NCBI GenBank assembly: GCA_021521415.1
Contig: JAIQDT010000837.1
Coordinates: 682,001 to 746,000, forward strand
Length of the DNA: 64,000 nt
Reading direction: 5' to 3'
Source: Bidens hawaiensis
Lineage: Eukaryota > Streptophyta > Magnoliopsida > Asterales > Asteraceae
The notes under the pieces were generated by a model. It worked only from the letters and a program-made list of their open reading frames with translations. It was not told the DNA's origin and searched no databases. The position numbers and the translations under genes were made by a program. Within the stretch, counting starts at the first letter, position 1, and every line of letters starts with the position of its first letter. Of the stretch, positions 48,340-60,475 are shown one piece after another.

Positions 48340-51300
48340 GGGGTGGGATCTAGAGAGAACTAGAGAACTACTCTTAATACCATTGATTTTAATAAACCAA
48401 AGGATTAAAAAAAAAAGAAAGGAAGGTGGAAAGGAACAAAAAAGGGGTTTTAATGAAGAAGGGTAATAATGTCTTTAACTTTCCATTGTTTCCTCTCAAT
48501 TCTCATGCCTCTCATTCCCGTCGTTCATATCTTTCTATCAATCTAGGGTTTTAGTTGTAGATCATCGATATGGGTGCACAATCAAACAAATTGATTGTGA
48601 AATCAAGCACAAATACAAAGAACTCCATCAGGTAAATGAGTGTAATAGCTAATTTCACACATTCTATGATCCGATTAGGTGTATCACATGGAAATCAAGC
48701 CGATAATCCCTGCTTTTGTGTTTTTTCTTTAATCGAAGAACAATATAATGTAATAGATACATATAAAAGTCATGAACAATGCGTATGTTGACATCAGTTC
48801 ATCTATATTTTGATTATTAGTCGAATATTGCATATATGTAGCATAAATGTATACGTTTATTTTTAATACATATGTGTAAATGATCTCGTTTTTGTTTTAT
48901 TGCATATATTATTGTTCAATTTTGGTATGTATCTAAATTTATATGATTAATTTATCGTTTCATTTTGTATGCCCTCCAACTATTTGATGAAATGTCTAAA
49001 TGAACACGTTTGGATAATAACGTGTTTGATTGATTATTTTTTAAATAATTCTTGTTTAAGACTTCAAGCTACCTATTCGTCAGGGTAAAACAACTTAAAT
49101 AAAAATTATTATGGTTATAGTTGTACACTTCGGTTGTTTGTAATTGAATCATAACTCGTTGTACAACTTATTCATCACTAATTTTTCTAGAATATGCAGC
49201 AACATGGCAGGGGAGATACTGGCAGCACATCGGTAGAATCTCAGCTCACCTAAGGCCTCACAAACTGTAGGTTTTCTTCTAATCTAATTATTTGTTTTCG
49301 TCAATTTAGATGCTCGATACATATGTATGCTGGGAAACATAAATGCAGTAATATTGTATAACATATGTACAATAATGTTGTATAGCATACGTTCAACGCT
49401 ATTGTATTACATATATGCAACACCATTGCATATATGTATTACTATTGTTTTAAGAAAATAATGACAAATATAGGAGTGCTGATGGCATGGTTTAGATAAG
49501 CTGATACATTTCATATATATAGTATTGTGATTACATATATTTGAATCGGTTATATTATATATATGTCATAGACATAAAGACCACGAAAATGTCAAAAAAA
49601 AAACTCTGTTTCAGAAACTCTGTTTTGATCGTCTAGTTTGTCCAAATCTGCTTCAAAATCAAACATAAATTAGAAGAAAAATAACAATTAAACGATTGTA
49701 ATGTTTAATTTCACACATTTGTACCTCGTATAGTGTAATACATACTAAACATTTACATGTAATACATGAATTATTACATATATGAATTACTAATGTATTA
49801 CGTATATGCATTAATGATGTATCACGTATACGCGATTATGGTGTATTACATATATGTATTATAGATGCATTACTTTCATTATTAATGCACTAAATGTATG
49901 CATTACTAATATATACATGTATACGCAGTTCTTGTGTATTACATATATGCAATACATCTTTGTATTGCAATACATCTGTGTATTGCAGATATGCACTACA
50001 TCTGTATTTCATGTATATGCAATACTGATGTATAACACGTATTCGCAGTTCTGGTGTATGACATATATGAAATGCCAGATATATTACATATACGTAATAC
50101 ATGTTACATGTATATGCATTACCAATATGTATTACACATATACGTTGTCCAAATATATTGCATATATGCAATACAGATGCATTTCTTATGTATTACATGC
50201 ATACGCGGTACTTCGGTTAATATTGGGTTGACCGTATTGTACTAATATATTGCATATGTGTATTGCTAATTGTTTCTTTTAATTTATAATCAGGTTATGA
50301 AGCGCATAAACCAGAGAAGGTGCAAATAAAAAAAAACACAATGTTGGGAAAAAAATTGGAGTTAAAAATAAAGGCGTGATAAAAAAAATACATTATTTGA
50401 AATGCGAACACGTTTGTCTCCATTCCAAGGTTTGTTGGTGTTAATGCGAGTTCAAATAAACGACGAGATTAAATGACGAGATGTTATCAAAAGCTTAGGA
50501 GTTGGAATTGAACAAGTCAAGACAATACGAATGTTAATATGAAACTTATGATATTTTTATATGATGGTGTTAGCTAATTTGATGATAATATTAATTCAAC
50601 ATTTTTTTAGGTATACAACGTATTATATTACATAAAACCTTGCACCGCTCAATCGTTCCGCCATCATCGCTCTCTGCCTCAAACCATCACTATTCGCATT
50701 GCTCGTCTTCAAATCGGTCGTCTAGGGTTTCAGTTAGTTCAATCTGATGCGAATGTTGAATATGTGAACGTTGTTAGAATATGATATGTTATAACGACAT
50801 GAATAGGAATGTTGCATTACTTTTATGTGTTGGTGTTAATTGTTATATGATACACCGTGTTGAGTATATATTACACTATTATAAAGCATATACTCGGTAC
50901 AATTATAATACATGTTCACTGGTTAAATCAACATAATAACAAAAAAAGACAGTAGAGTTTTGCACCAACTACAAGTAGGAAAAAAAATACTAATCCTCAT
51001 TTGAGTAAAAAACAACACATGTTACACAAGATGGAAGATATAAAGTTGCGCTGAAGTAAATGAGCTATCTTTGATTTCATTCAAAATTGTTATTTGACTT
51101 GAAGCGCCCATAGTTCAACCAATCCCTACACACACAAAAATAAATAAATAAAACTTTAATTTATTTCACAAATTAAATTCTATACGATCTCAATAATTAT
51201 GAAAGAAACCAATGGCCCTTACTTGTGTATGTCATCAAAGTCGACAATATCATTCCATATTACAGATGAAATAAAATCCAACGAAACAATGTTGGCATAT

Positions 51301-52836
51301 GGCTTCTTTGTGGTCAATTGTTGGTTTGATTCAACTTGCTTCCAGCTTTTATACGAGTCTCGTGTATAAAGTTGTGAAGTAAGTAGAAACCAGAAATATA
51401 AAATTTGAAAAATGGAAATAGCATCAGTTTCTTATCACAAACTATAAGTATATACAGAACCAAACAAACTGAAATCTAATCAAAGAAATTGAGATTTCTT
51501 GTTGATCATAACTGTGTTATAGGAGTTGTATCCTTGTTGTTTTGTAAACCTCTAAGTCTTATGCTATCTAGTTGTCACCATAACTCAACATTTATGAAAA
51601 GATTGTAATACAAACCATCTAATCTGCAAAAGGGAAACGGGCCAGCCACGCATTCAAAGGCAAATTCAAATTGTAATGCATAAACATAATGATACATCGT
51701 AGCTCAACACCAATAAAATGCCTGGAATATATATACATATAATTTCCAGAATTTGAAGCAAAATAGGTGATGAACTGATTTATGCACTTATATAAAAAAA
51801 ATATGGATTTTTCCTTGAGTAATAGGCGTTTATGACCTAGAAGCGCTAATATTTAAATCAATTTTACAGTAAAATGATTGAAATACCTTTAATTAACATG
51901 TTCAACGTCTTATATCGAATATTACATATATGTAATATATAAATAAAATGTTACATAGCCGCTTAACACGAATAATATGCAAGTAATACCTATAGAATTG
52001 ATAGAATTTAACGCAAAATTAGTAGATGAACTCATTTAATGACTCCGATAAAACAAAATATAGTTTTTTTCCTCGACTAATAGTCGTTTCTGACATAGAA
52101 TTACCAATATCAAATCAATTTCATTGTAAAAAAATTAACAACATCACAATAAATTAGCTGTAACATGACATGATAGCAAGTATACGTGTGAGCAAAAATA
52201 CGTTAATCAGGTATATTATATTACATATATGTAATACTTTACATTATAATACATATATGCATCATATAATAAGATGTTATCATGTTGTCAAAACGACCAA
52301 ATTGTATTAGAATACCATTAGAATTGCCATATATTGATTTAATATCGACATATGAGCTCGACTGGGCACACCAATCAACAAATTAGGTATCTACGTCAAG
52401 TAAAAATGGTGTCTAACCTTAAATCACCCAATTCTTGACTTATAGGGTTAATTTCGATTGTAAAACTGTCAAACGAAGCAACACTTAATCAATTTAACAG
52501 TGAAACAATTGCAAATCAGTAAAGAAAAACATGAATCAGTAGGATAACAATTGAATCTGAAATACCTTAAATTTCCATGTTAAACGATTGAAATCCTTTT
52601 GAATCGATCTCCAATAGAAATTGAGTTGTAACGATGCACAGATAGGGAATCGATCTTCAATAGAAATCGATCTGTTTGTTGAAACCATCACACATGGTTA
52701 GGGTTTTGTCAAACATGAACAGGGGAAAACATCGAGCGTGTCTCCAGGTCTATTGAAATACGAATTTACAATTATAACCCTTTAGTTAGGAGTTCCTTAG
52801 TTCTCTCCCAAATATAGAGTTCTCTCTAGATCATTC

Positions 52837-52839
<3 letters not shown>
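48339..52839. mobile_element. Unclassified inverted-repeat element, about 4.5 kb, in microsatellite DNA
   Basis: The left end GGGGTGGGATCTAGAGAGAA and the right end, reversed, AGGGGAATGATCTAGAGAGA share ATCTAGAGAGAACT and further 'GAGAACT' blocks. The left flank is (GT)n and the right flank (TA)n, reminiscent of elements that target TA microsatellites. The interior has a degenerate 'tattacatatatgcaatac' tandem region (49330-50250) and no convincing ORF. Both subterminal regions contain 'agggtttt' near gene-leader-like sequence. The superfamily is unresolved (MULE, hAT or Helitron derivative all possible). Confidence 0.4.
49330..50250. repeat. Degenerate tandem repeat of 'tattacatatatgcaatac'
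   Basis: More than 30 imperfect units of about 18-26 bases, with 'catatatg', 'gtatatgc' and 'tgtattac' recurring. It produces spurious Tyr/Cys/Ile-rich reading frames on both strands. Confidence 0.75.
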
Positions 52840-52878
<39 letters not shown>

Positions 52879-53140
52879 GAAACCTTTAAAAGCTCTCTGG
52901 TTACTTCCTACTTTTTCTCAAGCCACCATATTGTTTTATATGTAAATTGTGAATTCTCATGCATTTGACCCAAATTCACGTTTATAGGTCTCACCAAACA
53001 AAGATAATCCTTAAATGGGTTATAACATCTCATTATATTAAAAATAAATCTCACCAAATATTTGATATGAAAAATCTATAAAATAGGGATAAACAAAAAA
53101 TTAATATGCATTTTTTTAAAAATATATATTATTTATAATT
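52763..53140. repeat. 375-bp direct repeat, left copy
   Basis: Nearly identical to 54182-54556 (differences mainly in the (TA)n length). It contains the right terminus of the 4.5-kb element, the (TA)n tract (52840-52875) and about 265 bases of flanking DNA ('acgaaacctttaaaagctct' to 'atatattatttataatt'). Confidence 0.9.
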
Positions 53141-54183
53141 AGAGTTAATGGCCATTTTCGTCCCTGTGGTTTGCTACTTTCGCCACTTCAGTCCAAAATT
53201 TGTATTTTTGTTAATTTAGTCCTCATAGTTTTAAATATTAGCCAATTACGTCCTATCCTTCTAACGACATCCAGATATGCCGTTAGTTTAAGGGTATTTT
53301 TGTCTTTCTCCCTTTTATTTTGAGTTATTGGTCATTTTCGTCCCCGTGGTTTGATACTTTTGCCAATTCAGTCCAAAGTTTGAAATTTTGTCAGTTCAAG
53401 TCAGTTTTTTTTCTATAACCCTAGAGAGCGTTATCCAAGCCCAAAACAAGTCTGCATTTACTCTGTCGACAACAGTAATCATACCCCCTCCTCTCGTATT
53501 TAGTTTCTAGACGGTTCCTAAACTCTCCCCCATGGTGGAATTCAATGGTAAAGTGGTCAAAGCAATTCCGTGAAACCGAATTGTACGGAAAAAACTAAAA
53601 ATCGTTTCTTTGATGAATGCATAATATTTAGGGTTTAGAGATTAACATATCATAACGAAATCTGGGTCGTAATCAACTATTATACATTAATCAACAAAAC
53701 AATTTTTAGTTTTTTCTATATAATTCGGTTTCAGGGAAACCTTGACCACTTTACCATTGAATTCCACCATGAAGAAGATTTTAGGAAATGTCTAAAAACT
53801 AAATATATGGGGGGTATGATTACTGTTGTCACCAGAGTAAATGCATACCAGTATTTGAGGTTGCTCGATGGTTTTGGGCTTGAATTATGCTCTTCAGGGT
53901 TATAATAAAAAAATAAAAAAAACTGAATTAAACTGAACATTAAATTGACAAATTTTCAAACTTTGGACTGAATTGACAAAGATATCAAACCACAGGGACT
54001 AAAATGACCATTAACTCAAAATTAAAAGGAGAAAGACAAAAATACCCTTAAACTAACGGCATAGCTGGATGCCGTTAGACGGATGGGACGTAATTGGCTA
54101 ATATTTAAAACTATGAGGACTAAATTGACAAAATTAAAAATTTTGGACCGAAGTGGCGAAAGTAGCAAACTACAGGGACTAAA
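53141..54183. mobile_element. Large foldback element, 1.04 kb
   Basis: Left arm 53141 to about 53606, right arm about 53698-54183, loop about 90 bases. The arms are inverted copies with scattered mismatches. Each arm contains two related sub-units: 'cattttcgtccctgtggttt' at about 53154 and 'cattttcgtccccgtggttt' at about 53332, mirrored near 54170 and 53990. The TIR phrase is common in plant MITEs. No coding capacity; the 69-codon frame in the right arm is chance. Confidence 0.75.
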
Positions 54184-54255
54184 TTTACAATTATAACCCT
54201 TTAGTTAGGAGTTCCTTAGTTCTCTCCCAAATATAGAGTTCTCTCTAGATCATTC

Positions 54256-54293
<38 letters not shown>

Positions 54294-54556
54294 GAAACCT
54301 TTAAAAGCTCTCTGGTTACTTCCTACTTTTTCTCAAGCCACCATATTGTTTTATATGTAAATTGTGAATTCTCATGCATTTGACCCAAATTCACGTTTAT
54401 AGGTCTCACCAAACAAAGATAATCCTTAAATGGGTTATAACATCTCATTATATTAAAAATAAATCTCACCAAATATTTGATATGAAAAATCTATAAAATA
54501 GGGATAAACAAAAAATTAATATGCATTTTTTTAAAAATATATATTATTTATAATTA
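54182..54556. repeat. 375-bp direct repeat, right copy
   Basis: Partner of 52763-53140, offset 1,419 bases, with its own (TA)n at about 54259-54290. Together with the foldback the layout is repeat-foldback-repeat. Confidence 0.9.
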
Positions 54557-54968
54557 ATAAACAATTTTATAGTAAAAAAAATAAGTGGATCATGGGTCTC
54601 ACCAAACCCAAATAACTTTTAGACAAGTTATAACATCTTATTTATTTGTAAAACCCTTCAATCATTAAACCTTAAGTATATTATTCACTCACTTATAATA
54701 AATAAAATTAAAATAAAAAATATTTAAATATTATAAACGAAAAAAACAATCCCCTAATACGGGGTGATAAAATCTAGTATATAATATATTTTCGAAAAGC
54801 TAATGCTCTAGTGATTCTTTTTAAATAGTTGAACCGTGTTTTTGAAAAATCAAATGTGAATAATATTTAGTTGATTTACTGGAAAATCTTTTTCTTTTAA
54901 AATTTCAGTAAGGTTTTTTTTTAGAAACTCACCAATCAAACTTTTAAATCTATACATTTTTCCATCAA
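54557..54968. other. AT-rich spacer
   Basis: No gene. 'gggtctcaccaaacccaaat..gttataacatct' at about 54595 is a diverged partial repeat of a segment inside the direct repeats. Confidence 0.4.
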
Positions 54969-55430
54969 ATGACTGAAACCTCAACCACATAAAAAGAAAC
55001 ACCGCTATGTATATACTTGATATCGCTGTATTATAATTCTTTGATTACAGTGACTAACAGTTATATAATATGTGGCTTTGTTATAGGATTTATTGTCCTC
55101 TATTACGCGAATCATATGACTAGAACCCTCAATCATATGAAAAGAAACACCACTATGTATATACCTTGATATCACAGGATTGTAATTCTTTGATTACAGT
55201 AATTAATAGTTATATAATATTTGGCTTTGTTATAGGATTTATTACTCCCCTTTATTATGCGATTATTATGCGAATCATATGACTGGAATCCTCAACCACA
55301 TGAAAAGAAATACCATGTATATATCTTGATATCACTTGATTAAAAATTTTATATTACAGTAAGTAATAGTTATATAATATGTGGATTTGTTATAGGATTT
55401 ATTCTTATTTGATTCTTTTTTACATTTTTT
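54969..55430. repeat. Tandem repeat array, units of about 147-163 bp
   Basis: Three units start at 54969, 55116 and 55279 ('atgactggaaccctcaacca..atgaaaagaaacacc'), each continuing 'tgatatcac..', 'gattacagt', 'tatataatatgtggctttgt' and 'tataggattta'. A fourth unit starts at 56491 and resumes after 58640, split by the Harbinger element. Confidence 0.85.
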
Positions 55431-56490
55431 TATTTACATTCTTATTTGTTTTTTTTATTTTTTTCAAATATGTTTTTTGTCTTTCTGTTTAAATATATTC
55501 ATTTTACGAATTTTATTTTTGGTATAGTTTTGTATTGTAACAAACCTAATCGATATCGATCAAGTTCATGTTAAATAGCCGCCACAATGTCTGCTTTTTA
55601 CCAATGTTCGGGTTTTACCGATTTAAATGTATTTTATTTTGTTTTAATTATGCGCATTTTAAGAGTATATATTTTTTTTTATTTAGATCCAATACCATAA
55701 TAAAACTGAATGATACTGACCAAATTTGCGTTGAATAACCGCCATGACTCCTGGTTGTTACCAATGCTCGTGCTTTAGCAATTTTTTTATATTAAACATG
55801 ATAATTTTATGAATTTATTTTTAGGTTTAGTTCCGGTACTGTAACGAACAAAGCTAATACTAACAAAATTCTCCTCGAATAGTCGTTGCAACGCTTGTGT
55901 TTTGTCAACGTCTGGGTTTCACTGATTTTTGTTGTTTTTTTTCAACATGAACATTTAAGCGAATCAAATTTAATTACACGTTTTCTTTTTTAATTAAAAG
56001 AAAAAATTAAGAACGAATTAGCAAAAATATATAAATGTTGACTATTAAAAAAAAGCTATTTTGGTTCGATTGGATATAAAATATATAAGAAATATGATAT
56101 AAAATTAGATAATCGATTAACCAAATCCAAATGAAAAGTAAATAATATGTTAATAAAATGAATATAATTAAAAGAAAGGATTTAGAACGAGTTAGTTAAA
56201 ATAATAGAAAAGGATGATTGATAACAAATATAAAAAATAAGTTGCTGGATTTATCGGATAAAAAATGTATAAGAAATATGAGACAAAAATAAATAATAGA
56301 TTAACTAATAGAAAAACTAGATTTAAAAGTAAAAGGTGAATAAAAATAAATGAAAATATTTTTTGCTACCTACACTTGTTTGATAAATATTTTTTTATTA
56401 TTACTAGAATGGTAAATATTTTTCCAAACACTAGAAGGACCCACACACCCACCTATTAAACTTTTAGATATATTCTATTATACGAATCAT
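55431..56490. other. AT-rich stretch between array units
   Basis: About 1.06 kb with no ORF over 60 codons. 'aatagccgccacaatgtctg..accaatgttcgggttttacc' and two weaker variants (55725-55790 and 55880-55925) suggest an old degenerate repeat of about 170 bp. Confidence 0.4.
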
Positions 56491-56529
56491 ATGACTGGAA
56501 CCCTTAACACATGAAAAGAAACACCATTA

Positions 56530-58637
56530 GGCTGAGGGGTGTGGAGCGCGAGAAAGGGCGCAAGAGGACAGCCGCTCGCGCCCGGGGCGCGAGCACCACA
56601 CCACCGAGGCGCGAGAGGGGCGCGAGCGCGGAAAAAGAGGCAGGCGCAAGGGGGTTCGCGGGACCTGTGTGGCGTTTAGGGCTTGGGGAATGGTGAAAAG
56701 AGCCGTTTGAAAACTTAAATGAGCCGTTGGCTCTTTAATTTTTAAAAAAAAAAATTTTTTCTACTCCTATATATTACCCATTTTATACAACACTTAACAC
56801 AACTTCAAAAAAAACCAAACTTACCCATTTCTTTATACAACACTTCCTATATATTACCCATTTCTTTCAAACTTTTTTAAAAAAACCTTTACAAAATCCT
56901 ATATAATACCCCTAAATCAACCCATTTTTACCATATCAAACACAACTTCAATCTCCAAACAACCCATCGTCCCATTTTTTTTTTTAAAATAATGTCGTCG
57001 TACTCGTCTGATTCCGACTCCTCCGAAGAGGATGATTTGCTTCTTCATGTAGGGGGAGTTTTGACCGCAACCGTGGTCAATCTCTTGCAAAATCAAGCCC
57101 ATCAACCCCGACTCCCGAGGGTTAGAGCACCACCTCGTGATCGTGATCGATCGGGTGCTAACGATACTTTGATGAGGCATTATTTTAGCCCTCAACCGGT
57201 ATACGCGGAGTCGGATTTTCGAACTCGTTTTCGAATGAGCAGGCAATTGTTCACGCGTATAGCGAGTGATTTAGAGGCACGGTATCCCTTTTTCCAACAA
57301 AGGGAGGATGCTAGGGGTCTTCCCGGTTTTACCCCTCTTCAAAAATGCACGGCTGCTATCCGTCAATTAGCGTACGGCATCTCGTCGGACGCTTTGGATG
57401 AGTATTTACAGATGTCGAAAAGGGTTGCACGTGAATCCCTTCATTTTTTCTGCCAAGGTAAAAAACATTAATTTTACTTTTTATTAAATATTTATTACAT
57501 TTTTTAATATATATTGTACGTATGAGTCATATCGACTTACGCTCGGAGATATCTGCGTAAACCTACAACGTATGACATCCAACGCATATATGAGGTGCAC
57601 GTAGAAAAACATGGTTTTCCTGGGATGCTAGGTAGCATCGATTGTACGCATGATGGATGGGCTATGTGTCCAACGGCCTGGCGAGGTCAGTTCCACCGTG
57701 GTGATCATGAAGGGCCGACCCTCATACTTGAGGCGGCGGTGTCACAGGATCTTTGGTTTTGGCATGCTTTTTTTGGTGTTGCTGGGTCAAATAACGACCT
57801 TAATGTTATCGATCAGTCACATTTGATCAACGACCTTATCGACGGGGTTGAACCACCTCAATCTTTTCTTGCAAATGAAGAACTCTTCAAGTACGGGTAC
57901 TATCTGGTCGATGGTATTTACAACGAATGGGCTGTGTTAGTTCAAGCTTTTACAGATCCAGTCGCCGACAAACGGAAGTATTTTACGAAGAAGCAAGAGT
58001 CTGCTAGAAAAGATATTGAAAGAGCTTTTGGAGCTATAAAAAAACAATATTATGTTCTGGCGAACCCGATACGTTATTGGACTCGGGAGAGGATAATGGA
58101 CGTCGTCTACACGTGTCTTATCCTACACAACATGACGTTAGAAGACGAGGGCAAAGCTATATGCCAAAACTACCAAGGTGACATTCCGCCACAACCGTTC
58201 ACAATCAGTGATCAACAAAAACTTCATAACATAGCAAATATCAAGAGCCGTGAGATACACGGGGATCTTCGACATGAGTTGGTTGAACATTTGTGGGCGA
58301 GGCGACCAGATGATCTTGTATTAGATTAGTTTTATTATTAAATATTATTGTTTGTTTAATTTTTAGTATGTTTTTTTTATTATGAATTTTCAAAAAAATG
58401 TGTGTTTTTTTAAATAATTTTTGAGTTTTTTTAATAATACGTTTTTTTAATACATTTATAAAAAAATAAAAAAAAACCGCTCGCGCCCCCTCTCGCGCCC
58501 CTCCACACCATGTCCCGGGGCGCGAGCACCACTACCAACACCCATCTTATCAAGTTTCTCTCTCTGTCACACGTCACAATATTATTGGCTGGCGCCCCCA
58601 CTCGCGCCCCCTCTCGCGCCCCCCACACCCCTCAGCC
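56530..58637 (+). mobile_element. Complete PIF/Harbinger DNA transposon, 2,108 bp
   Basis: The terminal inverted repeats GGCTGAGGGGTGTGG and CCACACCCCTCAGCC (15 bp, perfect) are flanked by TTA on both sides (56527-56529, 58638-58640), the diagnostic Harbinger duplication. The subterminal DNA is GC-rich with many 'cgcgcgcc/gcgcgag' blocks (56550-56650, 58480-58620), very unlike the AT-rich surroundings. It contains one intact transposase gene and no second Myb-like ORF. The host sequence is a unit of the local tandem array. Confidence 0.93.
56992..58329 (+). CDS. PIF/Harbinger DDE transposase, 422 aa
   Basis: Two exons, 56992-57457 and 57527-58329, with a 69-bp GT..AG intron whose phases fit (G|TC codon), give an uninterrupted frame. 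The start is the first ATG, followed by a Ser/Asp/Glu-rich N-terminus. Residues about 60-155 hold the helical DNA-binding-type region (YAESDFRTRFRMSRQLFTRI, FTPLQKCTAAIRQLAYG). The DDE_Tnp_4-type catalytic core has Asp194 (GSIDCTH), Asp284 (YYLVDGIYNEW) and Glu320 (ARKDIERAFGAIKK), with the conserved FPGMLGSIDC and RIMDVVYTCLILHNM. It should cut and paste the surrounding element, but plant PIF/Harbinger transposition normally also needs a Myb-like partner that is not encoded here. The intact frame suggests recent arrival. Confidence 0.92.
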
Positions 58638-58747
58638 TTATATATATTTCATGATATAAGTGGATTAGAAATCTTTAATTATAATAAGTAATAATATGTC
58701 GCTTTGTTATAGGATTTAGTGTCCCCCTTTATTATATTACACTAAGA

Positions 58748-59085
58748 GCATTCCCATCCCATCCCATCCCATCCCATCCCATCCCATCCCATCCCTCGTA
58801 ATTATGTGAGGGGGATTGGTAAATTATAGGGTGAGGTTTTGAATGAATGTGAGTGTAAATTATAGGGTGGAAAGAAATATGTAGTGTTTTTTTGTAAATT
58901 TGGGGAAACATTTGGGGAAAATTGTTTGCCCCTATTTATTTTTTAATATTTGTTGGATTGGTTGTGAGTAGAGGAGAGAGAAAACTGTAATGATAAAAGT
59001 ATTATTTAATTTAACAGGAAAGAGAAATGTAGTGTTTTGTAATGTAATTATAGAGATAAGGATGAAGAACGAGATGTGAATGCTC
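58748..59085. mobile_element. Tourist-like MITE, 338 bp (copy 2)
   Basis: The ends GAGCATTCCCATCCC and GAGATGTGAATGCTC are imperfectly inverted, flanked by TAA (58745-58747, 59086-59088). Same family as 18161-18458. A (CCCAT)n microsatellite of about nine units (58754-58796) has grown inside the left terminal repeat. Confidence 0.75.
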
Positions 59086-59088
59086 TAA

Positions 59089-60441
59089 ATAACAAGTTAA
59101 AAAAAGTTAGATTAAAAAGAATTTCAACAAAACTTATGTGGTTGGTGACAAAGTTCCAAATTACATATTTTATTATATTTTCCATAACTCATAACTAAAT
59201 GAAATGTGAAATATAGAAGTATATTATCTAATACATAAGTTATCTAAATATAACCTTACAATAATCTTTTAATGCTAATCTATACACACATGATATATGA
59301 TCTTCAAACATGTACATATCGTATAAGTTTTGGCTCTTATGATTTGATTCGATTTGATATGATTTCGATCAGGGCGGCGGAGTCCCCTATGGTTGCAAAA
59401 GTCAAGTTTTCCTGTTGATTCGTCGTTGTATAAGGCGGTGATTGACTAATCAAGCGCTTGTGAGAAGACGAGGACAACATGTGTCAACTTTTACATTTAA
59501 GAGAAACAACGTTTCCGATGGGACACTCATTGTTGTGGTGTATGTTAAGAATGTGGTGGTCCCATGCAAGACAAGACAATAATATCAAGCTCGTTTATAC
59601 TATGCACGTTGCTTTTGGTTTAACGTTTGATTAAGAAAGTGTGTTTTCTTCTTCAAATGCACGTGCCTTAATTCTTGTATATACCATATGCTTAATGATT
59701 TTTTGATGTGCCTTTTGGGGTTATAAAATAGAGTTTCATTTTCTTATTCTTCTTTGAAAACTTCAATTATTGATTTTTTTTTTATTTATTAACTATTTAT
59801 TTTTAATCTTAGGCCGAGATGTAACTTTTAGGATTGTAGTTTGACTTTCTTCTATGCTAGGGCTTATTTCACCGCTATTTTCTTTTATAAACACACAAAA
59901 CTTAAGTCAATGCTACGTTAATAAGGAGTGTTTAAGATTGGTACCGTAAATAAGCCACGGTTATCTCGTCAACCACTTGAGATCGGATAGTTAAAATCTT
60001 GAATCTAACCTATTGGAGCTCGAACTTTAAAGTAAGCTTATTTTATAAACAATTAAAAACTCAAGTTTCACTTGTCAAGCTCAAGTACACTATGAACCTA
60101 CACAAACCTATAATTTATATTATTTAGTATTAAATATAAATCTACATAATACTTTTCCTTATATATAAAAGTATTATAAAAATAAATAATACATCTTATC
60201 TTATATGAAAATTATAAATATAACTAAAAATTTAAAAAAGTATGTATAAATAGATTAATAAATAATTAAAAATAGTAATAGCGCCAAGCCTATGCCGAGC
60301 TCAAGTTTTAAAACTACTTATGAGCCAAACTCAAACGCTAGAAATAGAAACAGAAACAAGCGAGCTCATGCTCTCATATGTTAGTGAACAGAGCTCGCGA
60401 GCCCAAATTAGCATAGTATTATTTACATTTAATATATTAAA
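59089..60441. other. Gene-free stretch
   Basis: About 1.35 kb with no ORF over 60 codons and no element recognised. The part at 59370-59640 is less AT-rich but shows no coding signal that I can support. Confidence 0.4.
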
Positions 60442-60475
60442 CTAGGTTTAAAACCATCGCGTTGCGGCGGTGGTT
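60442..60475 (-). mobile_element. Helitron-like 3' terminus
   Basis: On the minus strand the hairpin CCACCGCCGCAACGCGATGG is followed by a short spacer and CTAG, then host T, the Helitron 3' pattern (compare 14588). The 5' end is not identified; the element would extend to higher coordinates. Confidence 0.4.

Larger units (their letters stand above)
56491..58740. repeat. Fourth array unit, split by the Harbinger insertion
   Basis: The left half (56491-56529) ends 'aaaagaaacaccaTTA'. The right half (58638 to about 58720) starts 'TTAtatatatttcatgatat' and ends 'ttgttataggatttagtgtc'. Removing the element and one TTA restores a normal unit. Confidence 0.8.

Noticed and set aside
49854..50245. 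Overlapping 93-125-codon Tyr/Cys/Ile-rich frames on both strands
   Set aside because: They lie entirely in the 'tattacatatatgcaatac' tandem repeat; composition explains the open frames.
53731..53940. 69-codon minus-strand frame with hydrophobic N-terminus
   Set aside because: Lies in the right arm of the foldback element; the mirrored left arm does not keep the frame.
56511..56696. 61-codon Arg/Ala-rich frame
   Set aside because: It falls in the GC-rich terminal region of the Harbinger element; no homology is recognised and the composition is biased.
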